DNA of 64,000 nucleotides from Arcuatula senhousia (lineage: Eukaryota > Mollusca > Bivalvia > Mytilida > Mytilidae). Both the position numbers and the translations under genes were made by a program. The notes under the pieces were generated by a model that worked only from the letters and a program-made list of their open reading frames with translations, did not search any database and was not told the origin of the DNA. Shown here in pieces: positions 11,422-22,980 of this stretch; position 1 is the stretch's first letter; every line of letters begins with the position of its first letter. The stretch covers positions 33,191,512 to 33,255,511 of the forward strand of contig OZ020306.1 of the NCBI GenBank assembly GCA_963971305.1, read 5' to 3'.

Positions 11422-11601
11422 GGCTATGATAATGAATTTTTATACAAAATGGTAATGCCTCCCGATTTCCTTTTACATTTTTTTCTGATTTTTGAAAAAC
11501 ATCTATAATCTGGAGGAATGTTAAGCTCATCTAATTCACTCAGTTTTGATTCTGTAAATACAAGAATATCATACATATTAATTAAAGTAAAGAAGTCAGG
11601 G
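11422..11601 (-). pseudogene. LINE ORF2, endonuclease N-terminal part
   Basis: The minus strand reads N-P-D-F-F-T-L-I-N-M-Y-D-I-L, then V-F-T-E-S-K-L-S (the catalytic-Glu block of APE endonucleases), P-P-D-Y-R-C-F and G-G-I-T-I-L-Y-K-N-S. It continues across the Harbinger transposon into 8,150. Upstream it is cut at a TTAA (11,602-11,605) by the outer 27.8-kb block; the missing preceding residues are found at 39,863-39,910. Confidence 0.85.
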
Positions 11602-11605
11602 TTAA

Positions 11606-11679
11606 TAGTCCATCAGCCAACTCTGAAAAGACGTCATATTTAAAAGTTGAGTGGATACCCCCGTAGACCGATTTTTTAT
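11606..11679 (+). repeat. left terminal inverted repeat of the TTAA block
   Basis: Terminal 13-mer at 11,607-11,619 and a 33-bp block at 11,647-11,679, matching the right end in inverted orientation as described for the block. Confidence 0.8.
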
Positions 11680-12021
11680 GGTACAAAAATTAAGTATTAC
11701 ATCTAAGCTTCATAATTCCAAATGTTATACTTGTATAAAATATGCGGAAAATATGTTAAAAATCATTTTTCTGGACCCTCTGGCGAGCAATTGAAAAGTA
11801 GTCATCCATTTATTTTCAATAAATTGAATATGGGGTTGAAAACATCAATTACTGTTTTATAATTCTATAGTATGCATAGGGATTATTGACTTAGAAAAAG
11901 AGTTTGCATCATAACAATGTCTTAAAAAGATATTTTTTAGAATTGAAATTGCTAATTATTACGTTCAAAATTTCATTATTTTTACAATTTGCGAATGTCT
12001 TCCTATGACTTCGCACGTATC
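11680..12021. other. no recognisable gene
   Basis: AT-rich sequence directly inside the left terminal repeat. It does not match the corresponding inner sequence at the right end (below 39,370), so the terminal repeat ends here. Confidence 0.4.
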
Positions 12022-12422
12022 ACAGGTAAAATTTACTCGACTATGGCGTGATTTCCGTTGCAAAATTCAATAATAAATTTTTCAATGCTATAATTTTCAT
12101 TTATATTGCTAAAATTTTCAATTTCATTGCTATAATATTTTATTCATTTGGTATAAAAAGTAATTCATATTATATAAATTTCATTTCATTGGTATAATTT
12201 TTCATTTATATTGTTAAAAACTTTATTTCACTGGTATATTTCCCATTCAATTGGTAAAATATATTTTTCAATGATCAAATATCTTTTTATATTGTATATT
12301 TTTTTCTTTCAATTCTATAATTTATCATTCGTTTGTTATAATTTACAATTTTAATGCTATATTTTCACTTTCTTTGGCAAAACCCATTTTCATTCATATG
12401 GTATAATTTTTCATTCATATGC
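12022..12422 (+). repeat. 400-bp repeat, copy 1 (inverted to 28,480-28,879)
   Basis: Begins ACAGGT, then CTCGACTATGGCGTGATTTCC, followed by about 350 bases of degenerate short units resembling TTCATTTATATTGCTATAATT with a period of about 20-24 bases, ending TTCATTCATATGC. An almost identical copy in opposite orientation lies at 28,480-28,879; by eye only a few percent of bases differ. No ORF. Confidence 0.85.
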
Positions 12423-13734
12423 GCATAGACCTGAATATTAATCTGCTGATCCTGCATTCTTTATTTAAGATTTAAGATGCTGATTATATAAATTAGGCAT
12501 TTTTTTTCCTTATTGACCTATCGGCACAGTTCCTGCCCGACACTCACTATGCTATTCCACCCGTTTAATTACACCAACTGCAGCCAGGCAAATCAAGACA
12601 AACCCGGGCTTTATTTGTAAAATTTATTGCATCATACCGGTGTACCCTTACACGAATCAAAATATATTTTTTTCTCATTCGATATCGCAAGTTTTGTTGG
12701 TACTCAAGACCAACATGTAATAAAGGGCGGGTATAGGGAAACTTCTAAATCAGTTAATTCGTTCTTTCTTTCCAATGGCGGATCCAGAGAGGGTTCCGGG
12801 GGTTTTCTTGGAAAGTTTTAGTGATTTCCGTGCAAATTTTAGGCAAAAATTGACCTGGAACCCCCCTTTTGTCTTCAATAGACAATAAACGGAACCTACC
12901 CCCCTTTCAAAAATTTCTGAATCCATCCATGTTTCCATATTCATTAACTTAAAACTAGGAACCACAACTTCTACACTTCCACGGGGCTATCTATGTCAAT
13001 ACTCCTTATGTCTTTCATACAAATTGTTAAATCTTCATGCACTCGATACATTCACGAACAACTGTCTTCACAGACCAGTATGTTTTGAAATACACGAGGA
13101 CAGGAGTGTCGCCGTGATTTGAAATAAATTTCCGCGTATGAACACTAAAGAGTAGCGCAAAAGGACAGATGCAAATTTAGTAATTGCGTTTTCGGTTTGA
13201 CTTTATCTTCCGATTATTCGGTTTTTTTGCACTTTATCATTATCGTCTATTATTTATTTTTTATTTAAAACCAAAAGTTTTTTTTTCTGATCAAATTGGT
13301 CTTCTTATGTAGACATTTCGACGGAAAAGCATGCCGGCAAGGTGCGTTCAAATTTAATTTTGCGTAACCATATCTTCTATGACGTTGACTTTTATTCGCG
13401 CGAACAATGTCGTTGAAAAATGCCGTTACCACTATTTGTCGCGTTGAATTACGCGACGTCGGGAAAACAAGGCATAACCTTTACAACGTAATTATCTGCC
13501 CTTGCTACTGTATCGTATCCCCTTAACACCAAAGTCCCAATAATAATTGTTACCTTGTTTAGTAACCAAAATATGTATTGCGGCCAGGAGGATGTGGTGA
13601 GTTAAACAAGTCGTCTCCTTCTTTTCCGAGGGTGTATAAAAACGCTTTCAGCAAAGACCTTGATTTTCTTCACCATTTACAATGTGATATCAGAATTCAA
13701 AAAATACAAGGCGATGTCACACAGGAGATCTAAA
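12423..13734. other. no recognisable gene
   Basis: No coding signal. The block 12,770-12,930 (AATGGCGGATCCAGAGAGGG ... AAATTTCTGAATCC) resembles in inverted orientation a stretch at about 17,445-17,560, so it is probably repeat-derived. Microsatellite content is low. Confidence 0.4.
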
Positions 13735-13960
13735 GATACCAATGATCATGACTTGATAAAGGCCAGTTCAAAATACACCTTAGTTAAACCTGGTTTTATG
13801 GTACTTAATTTTACCTTTTAATTCCGATTTTAGGTCCGGGAGTAACACACACAATAAAACCATAAAACCAACACATAACATGATTGTAAAACACAATTTA
13901 TGCCATTTTGACTGTAATTATTCCAAATATAGGTGGCTAACAGTGGGTATATTAGTTTAC
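13735..13960 (-). repeat. diverged copy of the Penelope-like 3' region
   Basis: Reads AATGATCATGACTTGATAAAGGC, then GTTAAACCTGGTTTTATGG and GGTCCGGGAGTAA. This parallels 4,810-4,960 (CAATGGTCCTGACTTGGTACAGG, GTTAAACCAGGTTTTATGG, GATCCGGTAATGA) in the same orientation. Clearly older than the copy at 4.8 kb. Confidence 0.6.
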
Positions 13961-14229
13961 CGTCAGTTACTGAGAGGTTTGAAGAGCTAGAAAACTATCG
14001 TGTGTGTCGACTGAGGCGATAGTGTTGTCTTTGTTTTGGGAACTGTTGCAAATTGTCTATAGATCTGCTGCAAACCGGACGGTCGCAGTACAGTTATAAT
14101 AACAAGAGCAAGTGGTGTTACAACATTTTGTTCAATGTGTAAGCCCTTAACCGCATTGGACCGACTTAAGACCCCAGCAGGTCAAGAGGTGGAACATCCC
14201 GGTCGAAAACAATTAATTTTAGTGATTTT

Positions 14230-14760
14230 AATGATTTAAGAGACCTTTTTATACGACCGCAAAAGATTTGCGGACGTATAATGGTATGATGATGTCGTCT
14301 TAGTTGTCTGTTTACTTTAGTGTTACATAAAATAACTTACGTTCTAGTTATCCGATTGCTATGAAATTTGACAATGATGTTCCTTATAAGAGGATGGATG
14401 GGATTGATTTTGGGGGGTCCCTCCTTTTTTCATTAAGAAATTGTTACTTCTTTGTTTCTTACCAAAATAACTTTTTTTCTGACTTAACAAATGCTCATAG
14501 ATTTTACAATAATGTTTCCTACCATACAAGGATGAATGGGATTGATTTTGAGGGTTCTGACATTATTTGTTTAGAAATTAGGGGCCCAAAAGGGACTAAC
14601 ATTTAAAATGTTTAATTTTATATGCATAAGTTTTAATCTTTTAACCTTTGAACAATAAAAATCCTTATTCTCTTTTTAAGTCTTATTTTTCTCCTTATAA
14701 ATAGTTTATTGATTAAAATGAAATTTCGAAATATAAAATACAAGAGGCTCCCAGGAGCAT
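14230..14760. repeat. repeat with duplicated GGATTGATTTTG box
   Basis: Contains TTTTATACGACCGCAAAAGATTTGCGG followed by two diverged direct copies of ATGAAATTTGACAATGATGTTCCTTATAAGAGGATGGATGGGATTGATTTTG (about 14,359-14,415 and 14,498-14,555). I recognise this as the type of dispersed repeat common in mussel DNA, from memory only. The ORF over it is not a gene. Confidence 0.55.
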
Positions 14761-15130
14761 AAATCGCTTTATTGATTGATTGATTGTTGGTTGCTTTATG
14801 TCCCGTCGGCGATAAATCGCTTTACCTGGTCCTTAAGCTATAAAGGTCCTTCTATGAGCTGTTATCCATATAAGGGGACATCTGCCAACTTTGGCCCAAT
14901 AGAGACTTTTCTGAAGCTTAATGGGCTAAAGGGTTGATATAAGCAAGCAACAGCTTTTTCCTATCTGCAATAGTTTTCATTCTATAGGGCAACCATGCTA
15001 GCTATTTTTGCCCTTCAAAGGGAGTCATCTTACAACTTCGACCAAATGTAGACTTTTATAGAGCTTAATGAAGTTTTAAGGAAGCAACAGCGCTTTTTCT
15101 CTATCTACAATAGTTCTGATTTTCTTTAGA
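14761..15130. repeat. retroposon tail and diverged direct duplication
   Basis: 14,770-14,820 holds (ATTG)n followed by GTTGCTTTATGTCCCGTCGGCG, the reverse of a retroposon 3' end. Then two diverged copies of a unit with ACTTTGGCCCAATAGAGACTTTTCTGAAGCTTAATG ... GCAACAGC-TTTTTCCTATCTGCAATAGTT lie at about 14,880-14,975 and 15,030-15,118. Confidence 0.55.
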
Positions 15131-15685
15131 CCCTAGTTTATAAAACCCTTGGACTTTACAAATATTATTGATTAAACAAATAAAAATTAAGATCAGGAAA
15201 GCATTTCAAGATTCTGAGACTCTTTGAAAACGGCTCAGAAACTTCGTCCCGAGTAATTGAACATGTGTCCTATAGTGATATCATATATGGTGCGACGTGA
15301 TGTCCTTAACTCATCCACTTCCTGTACATGTTCATTGAATATATTAAAATAGCAGGTGACAAAGGTATTCCAAAGGGAGACTGCAGTTTCTTTTAGGTAT
15401 TATATGAACAAATTGAAGAAACTTTTCTGTGATATGTCTTATGTTTTACGATTTCTCTTTCGGGTTTGCTATACCAAATCAATATGATGTTTTGTAATTA
15501 ATTCGAATTTAAACACCCCTCTGCCTGAAAAGATTCATGAGATTTTTAATCTTAATAACACGCTAAATAGATTTTACTATAATTTTTCATGAACAAACAG
15601 CATACATGGATATGGATATGACATTATTTCTTTTTAATTTCATTTTTCATCAGCGGGATAATCAGATTTTAATACATGTTAATCT
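15131..15685. other. no recognisable gene
   Basis: No coding signal or repeat that I can support. Confidence 0.4.
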
Positions 15686-16473
15686 GGGGCGCCGTGTTAA
15701 CGAAGGTGTCCTAGGATTAGGACATGTCTAAGGATAGTCTTGGACATATCTCAGTCCTAAGTCGTGTTATTGAAGGTATCCTAAATCAAAGTGCTAAAGC
15801 GTTAAAAGGCAAGCGAAATACCTAAGCACTAAAATAGCAGATATTTTGATAGTTAATGAACACTCTAGTGCCCTCCCTTTTGGCACAGAAGATTTTTCAA
15901 TCTATAAAAAATCAAATTTTTGATAAAAATGGTTGCACATGCATTATATTTTGCACAAATGGTATCGGTTTAAAAACCCCTTCGATGAAAATGAACTCGT
16001 CCAACATAAACTAGGGTATTAATTGTATATTGAATTTTATGAATGAATCAGAAACTAACCTACATTAACCAACAATGAAATAACAGTAATATTGAAAAGT
16101 AGAGTACACGACCAATCAAGTTACAGATTAATATTCATGTATATTCTAGAGCCGATCATTAAAAAGCTCGTTATGTAAATTGCATAAAAACTTGTTGCGT
16201 GTCGTTTAAAAAATTGAGATATTTAAAAAAAGGTTTAAATGCTAACATATTTGATCATATTTTAAAAAGTAATATAGGAGATAATAGTTACAGTAGGCAG
16301 ATTACTCCGTCTAAATAGAAAAAACGCGAAAGCCAGCAGTAACCTTATGACTACATAAGGCAGCTAACGCTTGCCTAAACAGGGCATGTCCTTTTGGTCC
16401 TAATTTAATCCCATTTTCAGTCCTACGGCATGGTTTAGGACACAGCTTAGGACAGCTTCATTAACCTGACCCC
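15686..16473. mobile_element. MITE-like element with GGGG...TGTCCTA inverted ends
   Basis: Left end GGGGCGCCGTGTTAACGAAGGTGTCCTA; right end, read inverted, GGGGTCAGGTTAATGAAGCTGTCCTA. Both ends are rich in TAGGAC/GTCCTA words over about 100 bases (15,705-15,785 and 16,385-16,460). Size 788 bp, no ORF. No clear target duplication. Confidence 0.6.
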
Positions 16474-17017
16474 TGAAGTTTAGGAATCCTCAGTGTGTTT
16501 GCTTATTTTGTATCTTTGAATGATTATTTAGACAGGCTATGCTTTAGTGGTGTGCTATCATATTTGAGATACATGCACCTTTCTCTATTGTTTTAGAACT
16601 AGCTGGATTCAAAGAATGAAAGATGTATTAGATTTTGTTTTTATTTGTCACAAACATGTTTTATAAATGTTTAAATAACAATAAATATTGAATTTCAAAT
16701 TCTGAGCTCTTCATTGTGATTTTCATATTCTGGTTTGCTTTGACCTTTTCTGGTCCCTAATGATGTCCCAAACGAAAATTGCATCAAATCTATAGATTAT
16801 TTGTGTGATTCTATTATAACAGCGGTTCGCACCGGTCTGTTATACAAAAGTTCGGGGAAAACTAGCTCACTTAAATTTTAAATGAAACAAAACACGATCG
16901 CGAAATAAAGTTCCAAATGTTAATTATTTATAAAATACACATGGAATAATCCACGTAAAGCAATAGAATATGTTTTGAAAGATGGCTTTCCGAAACAATC
17001 AATTAAAATACAAGATG
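16474..17017. other. no recognisable gene
   Basis: No coding signal. A short inverted motif (CTATTATAACAGCGGTT / CCGGTCTGTTATAC) lies at about 16,812-16,846. Confidence 0.35.
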
Positions 17018-17264
17018 AAATTCGTACGTACAGACGCACGGACGGACGGACGGACATGAGTATACGGTTATTTAATGTGTAGCCAGGCAAAGGATCAGAA
17101 TATTTCCCCGAGATATCCATATCAGCTAAATAGGGGCAATAGAAAATTGAAGTGATTTGGATACCAAGGGGAAAATATTCTGATCCTTTGCCTGGCTACA
17201 CATTAAATAACTGTATACTCATGTCCGTCCGTCCGTCCGTCCGTGCGTCTGTACGTACGAATTT
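17018..17264. repeat. long inverted repeat with (GTCC)n
   Basis: Arms 17,018-17,119 and 17,158-17,264 (about 100 bases each, spacer 38) pair almost perfectly: AAATTCGTACGTACAGACGCACGG ... CAGGCAAAGGATCAGAATATTTCC and the complement. The arms carry a (GGAC)n/(GTCC)n microsatellite. Likely the core of a foldback/MITE element. Confidence 0.8.
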
Positions 17265-17766
17265 CCGTAAAGCCGTACATGATAATGATTTGAAACTTGG
17301 TAATATGGTTCAGTATGACAAACTGTACGCCCTAAGCTTTTGGGTCAAGTTTTTCTCAGATACAGTACATAATAATGGTCAAAACATTTCGTAAACGCCC
17401 ATTGACTTAATTGCAAATTGTCACTGCAACGGGATTTTATAAAACAAATACAGGGATTCAGAAATTTTCGAAAAAAGAGGGAACGAAAGGGGAAAAGGAA
17501 CGGGGGTTCCAAACAAGTTTTGCCGAAATCCTCACGAAAATAAAAAAATATTGTCTGAAATAGAGGAGTATAATCATAAATTTTCATGTTTATTAATTGT
17601 CCAATCAAACGTGAAGTCAAAAAGTGGTCAGGCAATAGAACGTCGCCGGGCAACAGAACACTTTTCTATTGCCTGGTTCATGTAGAATGTGTTTACTGGT
17701 TTTGTCTCAGCCCTTTCGGACTTTTGACATTCGGATACCCCACTGGTACCTCTGCTTCTTTCATTT
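17265..17766. other. no gene; short Penelope-like 3' fragment at the end
   Basis: 17,690-17,765 reads TTTACTGGTTTTGTCTCAGCCCTTTCGGACTTTTG, matching the plus-oriented 3' region at 38,190-38,280. A hairpin GGCAATAGAAC...TTCTATTGCC sits at 17,631-17,673. The rest shows nothing. Confidence 0.45.
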
Positions 17767-17868
17767 CTCGTTTTTACGACTAGTTTCTCGTTATTACGAG
17801 TTATATCTCGTTATTACGATAACGACTTTCAGTTCTCGTTAATACTATTTTTTCGTTATTACGAGGAA
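17767..17868 (+). repeat. short array of TCTCGTTATTACGA
   Basis: TTCTCGTTTTTACGA, TTCTCGTTATTACGA, TCTCGTTATTACGA, TTCTCGTTAATAC and TTTCGTTATTACGA follow each other with spacing of 20-29 bases. Each unit is a short imperfect palindrome (TCGT...ACGA). Confidence 0.7.
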
Positions 17869-18483
17869 TAAATTTAAAGCAATTTCTTACACCGAAAGTG
17901 GTCTCAATAGGCTTTCGTACATTTGATGTGCAAGGGGGTCTTGTTCTTTGGTTTGTTTTTTTGTTTTGTTTTTTTTTTCGTTGTTTTTTTTTTTTTTTTT
18001 TTTGCTCAGGAATTTTTAAAGGGGTATAAACGACAGAATATGTTTTTTACTATTAGCATTATTTTATAAAGCAGAAATCCTATGACAGAATTTATTGCCT
18101 TACCTCTGCTGCCAGAATATTTTTATTTTCATTACAATCGAATTCAAAATATTCTTAAAAAAAAAAACAAGCCCCTCTCCAAGTTTAGCAGTCGGTCCAT
18201 TGAAAAACACAAAAAAAATCAAAATTAAGATTATGTGTTATGATCTTTCATCTTAATAACCATAATACATGTAATTCTTATATAAATACCCTTACTCTAT
18301 GATTTTATGGCCACCTTCTTGTTGAATTAGATTTGACATTAGGTGGAGCTCCGAGAGAGGGGGTACCTATGTATGAAAACTTATAAATAACGTTAACAGA
18401 CGTGCCGTTAGTATCTTAAGCTTAAGGCTGAAATTTTGCTTCCATTCATAAATGCAATGTACTAGTAATATGAAAATCACAAA
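17869..18483. other. no recognisable gene; T-rich tract
   Basis: Contains a T-rich/poly-T run at about 17,941-18,003 and otherwise no recognisable feature. Confidence 0.4.
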
Positions 18484-18596
18484 TGGGCTGTCTGAGCTAT
18501 AGGTTGTCGGAGAAATGGGTTGTCGGAATAATGGTCTGTCAGAGTAATAGGTTGTCGGAATAATGGGCTGTCAGAGTAATAGGTTGTCGGAATAAT
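18484..18596 (+). repeat. tandem repeat, 32-bp unit
   Basis: Alternating half-units GGGCTGTCAGAGTAAT and AGGTTGTCGGAATAAT make about 3.5 copies of a 32-bp unit; the first copy is diverged. Confidence 0.8.
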
Positions 18597-19485
18597 TTCC
18601 TGACCCCAATTATACAAGTTCATATACTATATTTTTAGAAAATTACAAAACACAGATTTATATCTAATATGCTCCAGGAATGGCTAATTATCCTGTCAGT
18701 ATGCTTAGAAAATCGGAGAGAGGGTACTTGGTTTAGTCTTTGAAAATCATAACGGTCGTGATATTATTCTCAAAATTAAAAGCTTTGTCGCGCGCAACAT
18801 GATACGAACGCAACATGTTGAACTCCGTACGTTTAAGGACCGAAAGTCAATTGCTCTTGCCAAATGCAGGCCATGTTAGATTGACAAAGTTATTTGACAC
18901 ATGCACTCTGATGGACTTTCCACCCACATTGTCTCATAGAATCCAATTGATATTTTTCAAAAGCAGACCAAAAAAAAGGTTGCAAAACAGTCAAAAAATA
19001 GTTAATATCCCATACGTTGGTCCTAGCCCTTATAGGCTAATTTTAATGAGACAAAGTTGCAAAAAATAATATTCCATTTTGTTTTCGATACTTTTACAGG
19101 CCCTTTATTTGTAAATGAAAAAAGGACCCCAAATTCAATCTCCTCTATGATTTAAATGCATGGTAAGGAGACTAAGGAACATCGCTGTGAACTTTCGTAG
19201 CAATAGGCAAACTAGTATTAGGAACAAATAAGATATTTGAAGTTTTTGCCCCTTTTTGGGTCCTTAATTTCTCAATAGATAAAGAGGGGATCCCCGAAAT
19301 TTATCCAATTCATCCCCTTTTAGTTATAATAATCATTGTAAAATTTCATGTAAAAGTTATTGAAACAAACACAAAATGGCATGCCAAGACGTGACAGCCT
19401 TACGTTCGAACATTTTTCAATGAAAGTTCATTCTGTTTAAAAAACAAACCGTGTGGTTTCAAAGTGGCAAATATGCCCACAACGC
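18597..19485. other. no recognisable gene
   Basis: Nothing supportable; the ORF at 18,815-19,069 has no family signal. Confidence 0.4.
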
Positions 19486-19920
19486 TCTTGTCAGTAAAAG
19501 GCCACTAAAGAGTGCTAAGAAACTTGACATCGGGTCAGGCCTATTTGCCCACAAAACGACTAGGATGTTGGCCCAGGTGGTTTAATGGGGCAGTCCTGTC
19601 ACAATAAATGCCAGTGTCATCAGGCTATAATGCGGAAAACCTGACTGCAAACCATAGTGGTGCCACGTGTTGGGAAAATGTCACGTTTCTCGCACATTAT
19701 AGAATTCTGCTGCAGGTCTAGGTAAGAGAATGATCCCCATGCAGGAGGCTAAAGTGCCGATCCCTTCCCATCACTATTTTCCAGTGACAGTCAAAACTAT
19801 CTTTCCTAGTGTCCCCTTCCGCTTAATCATCACTTAGTGTTAACTGTATTACCCTTTTCATGCTCATCTCCCGGATATAGCCACAATCGTGCTGATTGGG
19901 CGTAAAGCAATAACTAACAA
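19486..19920 (+). mobile_element. SINE-like retroposon, family 2, without head
   Basis: From TCAGTAAAAGGCCACTAAAGAG to GGCGTAAAGCAATAACTAACAAAC it parallels the full-length copy at 43,680-44,192 (CCTGACATCGG, CCAGGTGGTT, TGCGGAAAACCTGACTGCAA, CTGCTGCAGGTCT, CCCCATGCAGGAGG). The GC-rich head is missing, as in a 5'-truncated insertion. The 3' tail is (AACT)n-like. Confidence 0.75.
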
Positions 19921-20267
19921 ACTGTTGAAACAACGCACATCAATGTAAAGCCCCAGTCACACTGTCACGTTTTGGCTTCCCCGTTTTACTACGTTATAAA
20001 ACGTCACGTTTTAATGCAATTTATTGTCAAAGTTTTCGGTCTCCACGTTTCACTAGGTATATGCTACGTTTTACAAGGTTTCCTCACGTTTTATTACGTT
20101 CTACTAGGTATGACCAGGTTTAACATCAGCCGTTTCGTAAGGTTTTACTACGTTTTGCTACGTATGTGATACGTTTTGACGGGTATTACTAGGGTTTGTC
20201 ACGTTTTACAAGGTATAAGGTACGTTTTAGTACGTTTTGATGCGGTTTTGCTAGGTTTGTACTTATA

Positions 20268-20671
20268 GGATAATTAATTGGGTCGAGTGAATAACCAAAA
20301 TATGATCACGAGTCGGTGAACGCACACAGATTTATACGAGTGCGCGGAACTTGTTCCGCGCACGAGTAAAATCTCAGTGCGTTCCCGCACGAGTGATCAT
20401 ATTTTGGTTATTCATGAGACCTAATTGATTATCGTATTTATTACATAGATAAAATGCCGCTAATAAATAGTTTTTAATAAATTTATTTGAATGGCGTATG
20501 AATTTAGACCGCAGGAGTCATGACGACAAAGCAATACAATTCACGACGTCATAATTGAGTTTGACCGGAAAGGACGCAAGAGTGAAAATATTTTTGTTAT
20601 TTCACATTGTGAATTTACCAGATTTTATTTCACTGGGAAAAATCGGTATTTCATATGCATCTATGTAATAA
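20268..20671. mobile_element. hairpin element inserted in the left TIR
   Basis: The left TIR text ...GGTTTGTAC breaks here and resumes TACGTTTTACTACGTATTACCACG, as the intact right TIR shows. The insert begins with a palindrome (about 20,268-20,440; AATAACCAAAATATGATCACGAG ... CTCGTGATCATATTTTGGTTATT, centre GGAACTTGTTCC at about 20,352) followed by AT-rich sequence ending ATGCATCTATGTAATAA. Confidence 0.65.
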
Positions 20672-20750
20672 TACGTTTTACTACGTATTACCACGTGCCA
20701 CTACGCTGTGATGAATTATCCGCGAATACCGCGTAATTTCTCAAAATAAA

Positions 20751-21827
20751 AATATATATATATATTCACAAGGAAGAGGTAGTGATTGATTTGAGGAGAA
20801 AAGTAATTTGTGATTTCATTCATATTTTAGTACATTTATTACATCTTCGCTCCAAAGACTTATGATCACTAATGTTATATTATATTACCATTGTCAGTCC
20901 GTTCGTCTGCTAGTGTGAAATAAAATTTTGTCACAGTTTTCCAACTGCTTTTGAAATACATAAGATATGATATTTTACATTAACTGTATACTGTAGTACC
21001 AAATGGTGCTTAATGATTTAAGGTTCCACGCTAAACTGGTTTAAGACATTTTGAACATGGATGCAAAATTCCTATCACAGTTGTCTAACTATATGTCGTA
21101 GAGGTTTCATGTTTCGCCTTCAATCTTATCATATGGTATAATAGGGTGTATTGCTATTTTATAATCCTAGGTCATCTACTTTCTGTTTACCGAATACTAA
21201 AGTTTTGAAGCGGAATATCACAAGTGAGCATTAGCTCACAAAATACTTGTTACAAATAGTTTATATTAAACAGCTTTAAGACTTTCACAAAGTACTCTTT
21301 TCAGTGTTTTCCTCATTTCCCATTTCTAAGAGAAAAGAATCACCATATAGTTTTTCCTAGTCATTTAATTCCAAAATTGAAAAGTAATTGGTTACAGAAA
21401 AACTGATAAACCGCTGCGAAGAGGACAAGTGCAAGAGATAGGCCAACTGGTATTGTCTTTCTTAACCGTGTCTTTCTTCTTAAGCCCTGATGTCATTCTA
21501 ATTAACGACATTCTCCTGAATTATTGCTGGGTCAACTCGCAAAAAGTTTCTGAAGGAAACAATATATCCTAACGTCCCAGTTCATCTAAAATCGTTCTTA
21601 AATGTACATGCCGATATCGGATCCCCTACTATCCAATGCCTCACCAAAATTTAACGCGTTTTTTTTCTAATCCTTTGGTACCGGTTCCGGTTGGACAGAA
21701 TCAACAACAGCCTTATCTTGTAGAAAATGCGTATGCTCGTTCAGCAACATCCCGTTATTTACAAATTTCATAAAACTTTTTTTTTCTTTTTATGTTATCT
21801 AAATGATGATTTTGTACAAAACAAGGA
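20751..21827. other. interior of the long-TIR transposon, no gene
   Basis: No transposase fragment could be recognised here; AT-rich. (TA)n run at about 20,754-20,764. Confidence 0.4.
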
Positions 21828-22650
21828 TGCAAAAAAGGGCGAAATGAAAGAGTAAGCGTAGTAAAACGTAATGATACCTACTAAAACGTGATAAAACGTG
21901 CAAAACCCTAGCGAAACGCAACATTAAACGTAAAATAACGTACAAAAACCTCATGAAACCGCGTGAAGCGTAGAAAATACCTAGGAATACGTAGTAAAAC
22001 CTGGTGGTTGGCATGCCGCTACGTTTTTCGTTACGCTTTCACTAGGTTTTAACACGTTTAAACGACGTTTTACTACGTTCTACTACGCATCTTCTACGCT
22101 TATTTTTTAGCCACGTTTCGCCACGTTTGTGTCGTGCAAACGATACAAACGGGGCACCCCACGTTTGCATCCAGGTATGTACCCGGTTTCAACTACGCGT
22201 CAGTACGTTTCGTTACGTTTATAGCCGTTTTACTACGTTTTAGAAACGTAGTGAAACGGCTATAAACGTAACGAACCGTACCGACACGTAGTTGAAACCG
22301 GCTATATACGTAGACTTACCTGGACAGAAACGTGGCACGTCCCGTTTGTATCGTTTGCACAACACAAACGTGGCTAAAAAAATATACGTAGCAAATACGT
22401 ACTAAAACGTATTAAAACCTAGTAAAAGCGTAATGGAAACCTAGTAAAACGTAGCGAATGCCAACCAGCAGGTTTTACTACGGTTCCCTAGGTATTTGTT
22501 GCGTTTCACGAGGTTTCAATGGGTTTTAGTACGATTCATTACGTTTTATGTTGCGTTTTGGTAGGTTTTATCACGTTTTCTCGCGTTTTATTAGGCATCA
22601 TGACGTTTTACTACGCATTACTACGCTTACTGCCACCTTTCACCTATTTT
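21828..22650. repeat. ~820-bp palindrome of ACGT-type sub-repeats
   Basis: Centre at about 22,241-22,245 (CGTTTTACTACGTTT-TAG-AAACGTAGTGAAACG). Arms of about 400 bases pair outwards through TATAAACGTAACGAA, CACAAACGTGGCTA, TGGTTGGCATGCCGC / GCGAATGCCAACCAGC and AAGCGTAGTAAAACG. It is a nearly spacer-free inverted element built of the same words as the TIRs of the surrounding transposon. Confidence 0.8.
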
Positions 22651-22824
22651 TGCACATAATAATAAAGAATAATCATGGAGTTTGAATATTGCTGCACGAA
22701 CAAATTTTGCAGATGATGCTGTTGTTGCTTCAGTATATCCAGAGCCGGTACCATGCAGGGGGTAAAAAGAGTGCTTTTAATTAGGTTGAGAGATTAAATA
22801 AGTAAAAGACCCTAGTTCCTTGGA

Positions 22825-22900
22825 TTGCAAAGGAAGAGGGAGGTTTGGTGCCATAAAACCTGGTTTAACACATCATATTTTTTTGAAATTCTTGTATTGG
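22825..22900 (+). repeat. fragment of the Penelope-like 3' region
   Basis: GGAAGAGGGAGGTTTGGTGCCATAAAACCTGGTTTAACACATC matches the dispersed repeat seen at 4.85 kb (opposite strand), 44.59 kb and 58.9 kb. Confidence 0.6.
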
Positions 22901-22980
22901 GATTTTCACTGTTTTGTTTTTTCTTCTTGCAATATGAGATCGAGCGTTCAAGTTGGGTAGTTATGTTGTTATCTTTATTC

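Noticed and set aside
17018..17264. Possible replication origin or cruciform regulatory site
   Set aside because: Long inverted repeats of this kind are common MITE/foldback remnants here, and nothing else supports an origin.
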